From: Candidatus Schekmanbacteria bacterium
Lineage (GTDB): Bacteria > CSSED10-310 > JACPHN01
DNA: 7,129 bases
Reading direction: 5' to 3'
Assembly: GCA_016188575.1 (NCBI GenBank)
Contig: JACPHN010000111.1
Location: 1 to 7,129 of the forward strand
This document shows, in pieces, positions 1-5,400 of this stretch; the stretch's first letter is position 1; every line of letters starts with the position of its first letter. Below the pieces are notes generated by a model. It made no database searches and had not been told where the DNA came from. It worked only from the letters and a program-made list of their open reading frames with translations. Position numbers and translations under genes: made by a program.

Positions 1-43
1 GACCGATATCCCCGGCCGTCGGTTCACGGATCAAGCCACCACA

Positions 44-107
44 GGCCTACTTGCTCCCGGCCATACCCACCCAACTGCCACGCCCCGTCTGGCCTACTTT
101 TCGCCGG
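44..107. repeat. two imperfect copies of a GGCCTACTT-N-CCGG motif
   Basis: The 9-mer GGCCTACTT occurs at 44-52 and again at 91-99, and both copies run on to a CCGG-type end (to about 60 and 107), giving a spacing of 47 bases. The similarity fades beyond about 16 bases. Bases 1-133 contain no other feature I can support: all three forward frames are open or nearly so, but their third positions show no strong G/C preference, unlike the sequence after 134. No promoter with a good -35/-10 pair was seen. The copies may be chance or part of a regulatory site for the plus-strand gene. Confidence 0.25.
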
Positions 108-133
108 CACACCCCGGTCGTTTTTCGCCAGCG

Positions 134-1036
134 TTGAAGCTGAAGAAGCAGCGCACGGCCGCGAACGAGACCACGGCGCAGTCGGCGACGGGATCGACGA
201 CGGATCTGGCGACCACCTCGGCCACCGGTTACACCGTCACCGGGTCCGTTTGGGTAGAGGCTTTTGGGGACACCTCGGCCAATGGTTGTGCCGACAGCAA
301 GGGCTGTCTGGTTGCCGCCTACAACACCAACACCTACCGGTACAGCGACGGAGTCACGGTACCCGCGGGTACGCTGGTGAAATACGTGGCCTTTCAGGGC
401 AACTCGTACTCCCTATCGCTGCCCTTCCCCGGAACGTTTGTCATCGTCGCCGGCCGCATCCTCTACGAAGGCTTGCAATGCCAGTTCCCCCAGCTTGGCA
501 CCGGCGTGATCATCATCGGCAAGCCCGGGACCTACACCGTCAACATCGATACACAGAGTATTGAAGGAGTAGATTGGGGAAGATACTACAATCAGTTCGG
601 ACCCGATTACTCCGGCGGGGACATGATGGACCCGAAATACAACCTGTGCATGTCGGGACAAAACAAGCCGTGCTTCGAGCACAGGCACATGTTCTGGAGA
701 GACATCGATGCGGGAGCCGCCGGCACCGATCTCCGCACCATGGTCGTGTCGAACGCGGATGCGACCAGCAGGGTGCTGACCACGTCGTCTGGCGCTTCTC
801 CGGCCGCTTCGCGCATCGTGCAAAACCAGAACGAGCTCTACGCGATATTCATTTATGGCGGCAACGTGCAAGAGCTGAAAAACGCGCTGTGGATCACCTT
901 CGACATCAAGACCGGCGCTTCGCGAATCGATTACATGTTCTATCCGGTATGTAACCTCATCGACATGTCCCGCGTCTGCCAGCCGAGGGTTCCGTGCCCG
1001 CCACTCCGGAAATTCGCGGTCATCGGCGCCGAGTGA
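134..1036 (+). CDS. unrecognised cysteine-containing beta-rich protein, possibly exported; start uncertain
   Basis: I do not recognise this 300-residue protein. It has a polar Thr/Ser/Ala-rich N-terminus (about residues 8-32), then a segment rich in predicted beta strands (VTGSVWVEAF, GTFVIVAGRIL, TGVIIIGKPGTYTVNI), and eight cysteines (residues 52, 58, 116, 172, 180, 273, 282, 288). Paired spacings such as C52/C58 and C172/C180 suggest disulfides and an extracytoplasmic location, which is inference. The start is weak: TTG at 134 has no Shine-Dalgarno sequence and is not followed by a signal peptide, and the frame stays open to base 2. I keep 134 because the third codon positions become strongly G/C-rich from there on and are not before it. 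The true start may lie left of the window, or the 5' end may be lost. The block 541-600 is unusually AT-rich. The gene ends inside the tail of the convergent subtilase-fold gene. Family, substrate and role are unknown. Confidence 0.55.
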   Translation: MKLKKQRTAANETTAQSATGSTTDLATTSATGYTVTGSVWVEAFGDTSANGCADSKGCLVAAYNTNTYRYSDGVTVPAGTLVKYVAFQGNSYSLSLPFPGTFVIVAGRILYEGLQCQFPQLGTGVIIIGKPGTYTVNIDTQSIEGVDWGRYYNQFGPDYSGGDMMDPKYNLCMSGQNKPCFEHRHMFWRDIDAGAAGTDLRTMVVSNADATSRVLTTSSGASPAASRIVQNQNELYAIFIYGGNVQELKNALWITFDIKTGASRIDYMFYPVCNLIDMSRVCQPRVPCPPLRKFAVIGAE

Positions 1037-2423
1037 TCCAGGCCCCCCCGAGCAACGCCAGCAGCCCCGTCCAGCTCAGCGCCGGGACCTGGGTTCCCCC
1101 GTGGTAAGCGGTCCAGATGTCCACCTGGCCATTGCCGGTGCGATTGTCATACCCCACGCCCGTCGAGGGAATGTCGAGAGCGGATCGCTCGAGGACGTCC
1201 GCGAGGTCGGCGGGGCGGTCCAGCCGGTAATGCTCCTGGAGGAGGGCGGCCGCCCCCGCGATGACCGCGGCGGCCGCCGCGGATCCGCACTGGTACCCTG
1301 GCGCGGTGAAGGTCGACTGGCAGTCGGTAGCCGCGACGTGCGGGGAGATGCGTTCGACCAGCGCATCGGTCAGCAGCCGCGCCGGGCCCTCGCCGCTATA
1401 CCCGCGCGGCCCGAAGAGCCGTCCGCCGGCCGGCTCCGGCTCGGGTGAGCCGCGGTCCAGGGCGGCTACCGCCAGCGCTCCGGAAACCGCGCCGATGCCG
1501 CTGATGGAAAACTCCGGTACGAAAGACTGACCCAGGGAGGGGATCTGGACGTCGGCGGGTCCGAGCAACGAACAAGGAGATACGTACAAGTCTATTATTC
1601 GCACCGGAGATGATGCATCTTTCCAAATACCAAGATAATATAACCCTGCCGGCTTGTTATTTTCACCGACGGAGGCCATCGGACCACCAGAAGAATCGCC
1701 GATCTCGAGCACATTCATGTTTGGATCGTAAAGATACAAGAAGTACTCACTGTACACGGTGGAGGCATAGTCGTCGCCCCAGATGAGCATGCCTCCAGTA
1801 TTCGAGCATTGATCTGGCACCTCTATCGGCATCGCCGTGACCCCGCCGCCGAAATCATGAAAGCCGTTGCCGGCGTCCTGAAACGTGCCGCGGTAGTGCG
1901 TCAGGCGATTGTCGTCCGCGCTCGTCACGACCAGCGTCCCGTCCGCGATCACCTTCTCGATGGCGGCGATGGACGGATGGGTGTTGGCGAATGTCGGCCA
2001 AACATAGGTTCTGTCCGGAATCAGCGCGATGTCGGCGGAGCCGTCCCAGTACTGCTCGCCGAGGTCCGCGTAGAGCTCGCTCGCGGGATTGAGCATCGTG
2101 TATCCCTGAATACTCGCTCCGGGTGCGATGTCGTGCACGATTTCGGCGAGGCGGGTGCCGAGGCTCACCTGATGGGCGTCGTTGCGATACTTGAAGGTGA
2201 TCACCGGCAGCTCGCCTTGCGCCAGCGCCGCTTCGTAGCCGTAAAACGCGTAGCCGAAGACCGCCACGGTGACACCCTGCCCGGTCAAGCCGGTTTCGGC
2301 GCGGAACCGGGCGAAGTCGTGCTCGGTGTCGGCCTGTGCCACCACCTGCCCCGCGCCGTGGGCGAATCCCCGGCCGAGCAGGCAGGTTGCTGCCATCAGT
2401 GCCAGCAGTGCCTTGCGTGCCAT
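1020..2423 (-). CDS. exported subtilisin-fold (S8-like) pseudoprotease with degenerate catalytic triad and IPTL-CTERM-like tail
   Basis: The 467-residue product has a signal peptide (residues 1 to about 24), a subtilisin fold and a C-terminal sorting-type tail. The fold shows as GLTGQGVTVAVF (46-57), LGTRLAEIVHDIAPGA (88-103), a beta-sandwich insert bounded by C206 and C284, the nucleophile helix CGSAAAAAVIAG (379-390), and GNGQVDIWTA near the end. It resembles the S8-like group whose usual motifs are VLSDSF, xEGRAMLxIVHDVAPGA, SAGN and CGTSAAAPH. By position, every catalytic residue is replaced: Asp by Gly57/Tyr58, His by Leu88, Ser by Ala382, and the oxyanion Asn by Asp170/171. The frame is intact over the whole length and ends in an ordered tail, so it is not a decaying pseudogene. 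It should bind rather than cut. I chose ATG at 2423 because it gives a good signal peptide and has AAGGGA six bases upstream. A longer frame to 2507 lacks these, and the ATG at 2396 would strip the charged n-region. It is co-directional with the kinase gene and overlaps it by 28 bases. Confident in fold, inactivity and export; function unknown. Confidence 0.86.
   Translation of the reverse strand: MARKALLALMAATCLLGRGFAHGAGQVVAQADTEHDFARFRAETGLTGQGVTVAVFGYAFYGYEAALAQGELPVITFKYRNDAHQVSLGTRLAEIVHDIAPGASIQGYTMLNPASELYADLGEQYWDGSADIALIPDRTYVWPTFANTHPSIAAIEKVIADGTLVVTSADDNRLTHYRGTFQDAGNGFHDFGGGVTAMPIEVPDQCSNTGGMLIWGDDYASTVYSEYFLYLYDPNMNVLEIGDSSGGPMASVGENNKPAGLYYLGIWKDASSPVRIIDLYVSPCSLLGPADVQIPSLGQSFVPEFSISGIGAVSGALAVAALDRGSPEPEPAGGRLFGPRGYSGEGPARLLTDALVERISPHVAATDCQSTFTAPGYQCGSAAAAAVIAGAAALLQEHYRLDRPADLADVLERSALDIPSTGVGYDNRTGNGQVDIWTAYHGGTQVPALSWTGLLALLGGAWITRRR
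1023..1088 (-). other. IPTL-CTERM-like C-terminal sorting/anchor tail
   Basis: The last 22 residues of the subtilase-fold protein (446-467) read VPALSWTG, then a short hydrophobic stretch (LLALLGGAWI), then TRRR at the very end. This matches the order of the IPTL-CTERM signal (IPTLSxWG, hydrophobic segment, Arg cluster), which is known to be handled by exosortase-type enzymes in Gram-negative bacteria. It departs from consensus in the middle: WTG replaces xWG, and the hydrophobic stretch is shorter than usual. It could be a variant processed signal or simply a membrane anchor. No exosortase gene is visible here. Confidence 0.6.
1565..1800 (-). other. low-GC block inside the subtilase-fold gene
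   Basis: A hand count of 1561-1800 gives 116 G/C in 240 bases (48%), against 48 of 60 (80%) at 1201-1260 in the same gene. The block almost exactly covers the beta-sandwich insert between C206 and C284 (codons at 1808 and 1574). The insert contains YFLYLYDPNMNVLEIG and AGLYYLGIW, strands typical of the accessory sandwich in this S8 group. The match of composition and domain edges suggests either separate descent of the insert or a composition effect of Tyr/Asn/Ile-rich residues. Confidence 0.7.
2352..2423 (-). other. Sec-type signal peptide of the subtilase-fold protein
   Basis: From the ATG at 2423 the product starts MARKALLALMAATCLLG, with two positive charges and a hydrophobic core of about 13 residues, followed by a polar, small-residue stretch (GRGFAHGAGQ). 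Cleavage after Ala24 (HGA) is plausible. The Cys at position 14 is preceded by AAT, which is not a lipobox, so I do not call a lipoprotein. Confidence 0.72.
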
Positions 2424-5400
2424 GCCATGTCCCTTTCCCAACGCTTTCTGAAAGCTGCCGCCAGCGCTGTCGCCAGACCATCGGCGGATTCTTCGAGAAG
2501 CGCCCAAAATCGTTGCTCGTGCTCATGGCAGCCGGCGCACCAGACGAGCTTGCACAGGATGTCCATTTCCACCGGAGCCAGGGTCATCTTGCCGACTTCG
2601 CCAAGCGCCGAGCGTAGTGCGGCTTCGTCGCGTTTGAAATACCCCAGCAGCATGTCTCGCTCAACCGCCCGCCGCGGACCGATCTCGGCAAGGAGCTCCG
2701 CCAGGGCGAAGGCTCGCGCCGCGTCTGCCGTGTGGACGGCATGCCGCAAGGCCAGCATGTACAGGCCCAGCCGCTCCTCCGTGCCGGCGAACGGGGTCTC
2801 TCGGAGGCGGCTGGACAGGATTTCCCCCGCGCCGTCGAAGTCGTGGCGCAGCAATCGATATCGAATCCGCGTGCAGTCGGCGAATATCCTTTCTTCCTCT
2901 TCGTCGAGCCGCGGCAGGTCGGTGTCGGAGAGCTCGCCCCCCGCGTCGACCAGCACGTCGCAACGAGTCAGCTCCAGGTTGCCGCGGACAGTCGGCGACA
3001 GGCGATGTGCGTAGCGAGCGGCGCGGTCCAGCGCGTGGAAAGCTGGGCCCAGTCGGCCCGACAGCCGCGCGAGCTCGGCCTGCTGGCACAGCATCATGGC
3101 GAGGTTGTCGACGCCGGAACAGTAGCGTTCGACGCGCTGGGTGTGTCGAATGGCCTCGGTGAGGAGGCCGAGCTCGGCCGCAGCCTCGACCAGATGTGAC
3201 GAAGCGGGCAAGAAGTATGGATGGGATGCCGGCATCTGGGCCAGAGCCGCCGACACCATTTCGTACTGGCGAAGGGTGTTTGCGCCAGTGGAGAGGTTGG
3301 CCTGGATCAGACCCGCATAGATGTTGATGGCCAGATCCGGCCGATGCTTGTGCCGATCCAAGGAAATCTGAGCGTAATCGCTTCGGCGCAATCTCAAGGG
3401 AAGAGGGAGCAGAGCATCGTTGGCGGTTACCAAGGTGCTGAGAAGGATCTTGCGGGTGTACGAACCGAGCGCTTCGAAGGTGACCTCCTCCATGCGGTCC
3501 AGCAGGGAAATTACCGCATCGTCGAAGTTGTCGCCTTTCGACAGGTGCGCGATGGCGATGCACGCTTCCACGTACGCGTCGCGGCGGTCCGCGCACGCGT
3601 CCGCGAGCGCGAGCGCGCGTTCGGCATCGGCTCTGCGCTCCGCCATGGGGAAAAGCCGCGTCATCGACCGCGCCGCATACGCCCGTGCCTCGAGGCCCGG
3701 GTCCCGGAGCCCTGCCGCGAGATCGATCGCCGCCTGAGTCACCTCCCTGAACCGCTGCTCCCGCATCTCCTGTTCCGGCATGCACCGCAGCGCCTGCAAG
3801 TAGCAGATCAGGCAGGAAAACCACGCGCGCTCGTTGCCGATTGGCCGACCGATCATCTCCATGGCGGTAATCAGGTCGCGATGGGCGTCCTCCTGCGAGA
3901 GCTCCTCTACCAGTGCCATCCCAAACGCCACGGCACGGTGCGAGCCCGCCTCGAGGAGCAATCGCAGCGCTCTCGAGCGGTCCTCGCTGCGCACCGCCTG
4001 GGCGAGCGCGCCAACGTCCAGGTCGGCCGGCGTCGCTGGCCAGTCCGGGCGCGCCAGCGCGTTGGCCGGCCTCACCCGCCCATCCGCGTCGCGCAACACG
4101 TGCCTGCCGAGCGCATCGAGCGCCACCGCCGCCCGTTCGTTGCTCCAGCCCAGGGTTGCGGCGATCCCGGCCGGCGGCAGCCAAACGCCGCCGAGCCAAA
4201 TTGCTCCATACGCCGCCGCGGCGTCCGAGGACAGCTCGCCGCGGGGAACGCGGTATGCGGCGGCGAGCTCGGCGAGCGCCGGCGCCGCGAGGATCCGCTC
4301 GATCTGCCGCGCCTCGATGCGCCAGCGCAACGTCGGCATGCTCAGCGCCGCGCCGGCCGCGATCAGCTCACCCAGCAAGGCGATGAGAAGCTGCGGCGTG
4401 CCACCGGCGGCGACGAAAAGCGTCGCCGCGGTCCGCTCGGCGTCATACACGTCGCCGAACACCCGCGCGAGCAGCTCCTGGGTCTCCGCGACACCAAGCG
4501 GCGCCAGCTCGATCGTCCGCGCTTCGTCTCGGGCGATTCTTACCGACCGCGGCGCGCTCGTCGTCGCGACGATGCGGGCGCGACCCCACTCGGCCCACTC
4601 GAGCGCATCGCGCGCCGCCGCCCACGCCTCGAGGTCGTCTACGAGCAACACCGACTCCGCGCACGCGCTCCCGGCCGCCGCGGCGAAGACGTCCCCGAGG
4701 TCGCCCGCTGCCATCGATACCACGTTTCGGCCAGCCGTCCTCAGCTCGGACGCGAGCTCCCGCAAGAACCTCGTCTTGCCCGCGCCCCGGCCGCCCCACA
4801 CGAGCACGAGCCGTGGCCCGGCGGAGTCCTCCACCAGCGCCCCGACCTGCCGCTGCAGCTCCCGCCGCCCCACGTACGCCCAGGCGAGCCGCCACCGCGC
4901 GGTCTCGAGGTCTGGATAAATCGCGTCCGGATTCCACTCGGCGCACACCTCGGCGAAGGAGCGCGGCCGGATCGTTGGGTCGCGGTCGAGACAGCGGCGC
5001 AGCAAGGACCGAAGCCGCGCCGGGATGCCCTCCGACACCATCGGCGGGTCCTCGTCCATGCGTCTCGCGCAGTCCGGCAGGCTTGCCACCGGCAGCGGGG
5101 TGATGCCGGCAAAAACCTCGTGTATCAGCCACGCGAAGCTATAGATGTCCGCGCGCGCATCGACGAGCGTCGCGCGCTCTCTGCCCAGATGTCGTGCCAG
5201 GACCTCCGGCGCCATGTAGGCCGGCGTGCCGCCGGCCGCGGCTGCCGTCAACGACCCCAGGAGCCCGAAGTCCGTGAGCCTCACGGTGCCGTCGGTGGTC
5301 AGCATCACGTTGTCAGGTTTGAGGTCCCGGTGCGCCGCCGCCATTGTCGTCGTCACGAAATCGAGCGCCTGAGCGAGCTGCCAGCCGACACGAATTGCCG

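Noticed and set aside
3-137. A plus-strand frame ending at 137 as the tail of an upstream gene
   Set aside because: It is open from the edge, but its codon bias is weak and the peptide has no recognisable feature; it cannot be supported from 44 codons.
413-871. A 152-codon minus-strand frame opposite the plus-strand gene
   Set aside because: No recognisable domain, and third-position G/C bias favours the plus-strand frame.
2382-2396. Lipoprotein signal in the subtilase-fold protein
   Set aside because: The Cys is preceded by AAT rather than a lipobox-type L-[AS]-[GA], and lies in the middle of the hydrophobic core.
2394-2398. TGATG stop/start overlap as the true start of the subtilase-fold gene
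   Set aside because: A classic coupling arrangement, but starting there removes the charged n-region and half of the hydrophobic core of the signal peptide, and no ribosome site sits close upstream.
2424-2507. Upstream extension of the subtilase-fold protein by 28 residues
   Set aside because: The extension is Arg/Gly-rich, lies wholly inside the kinase gene and would bury the signal peptide; the ATG at 2423 has a ribosome site.
2525-2539. CAGCH as a haem c attachment motif
   Set aside because: The protein is cytoplasmic by all signs, with no export signal or cytochrome context visible, so a CxxCH match is most likely chance.
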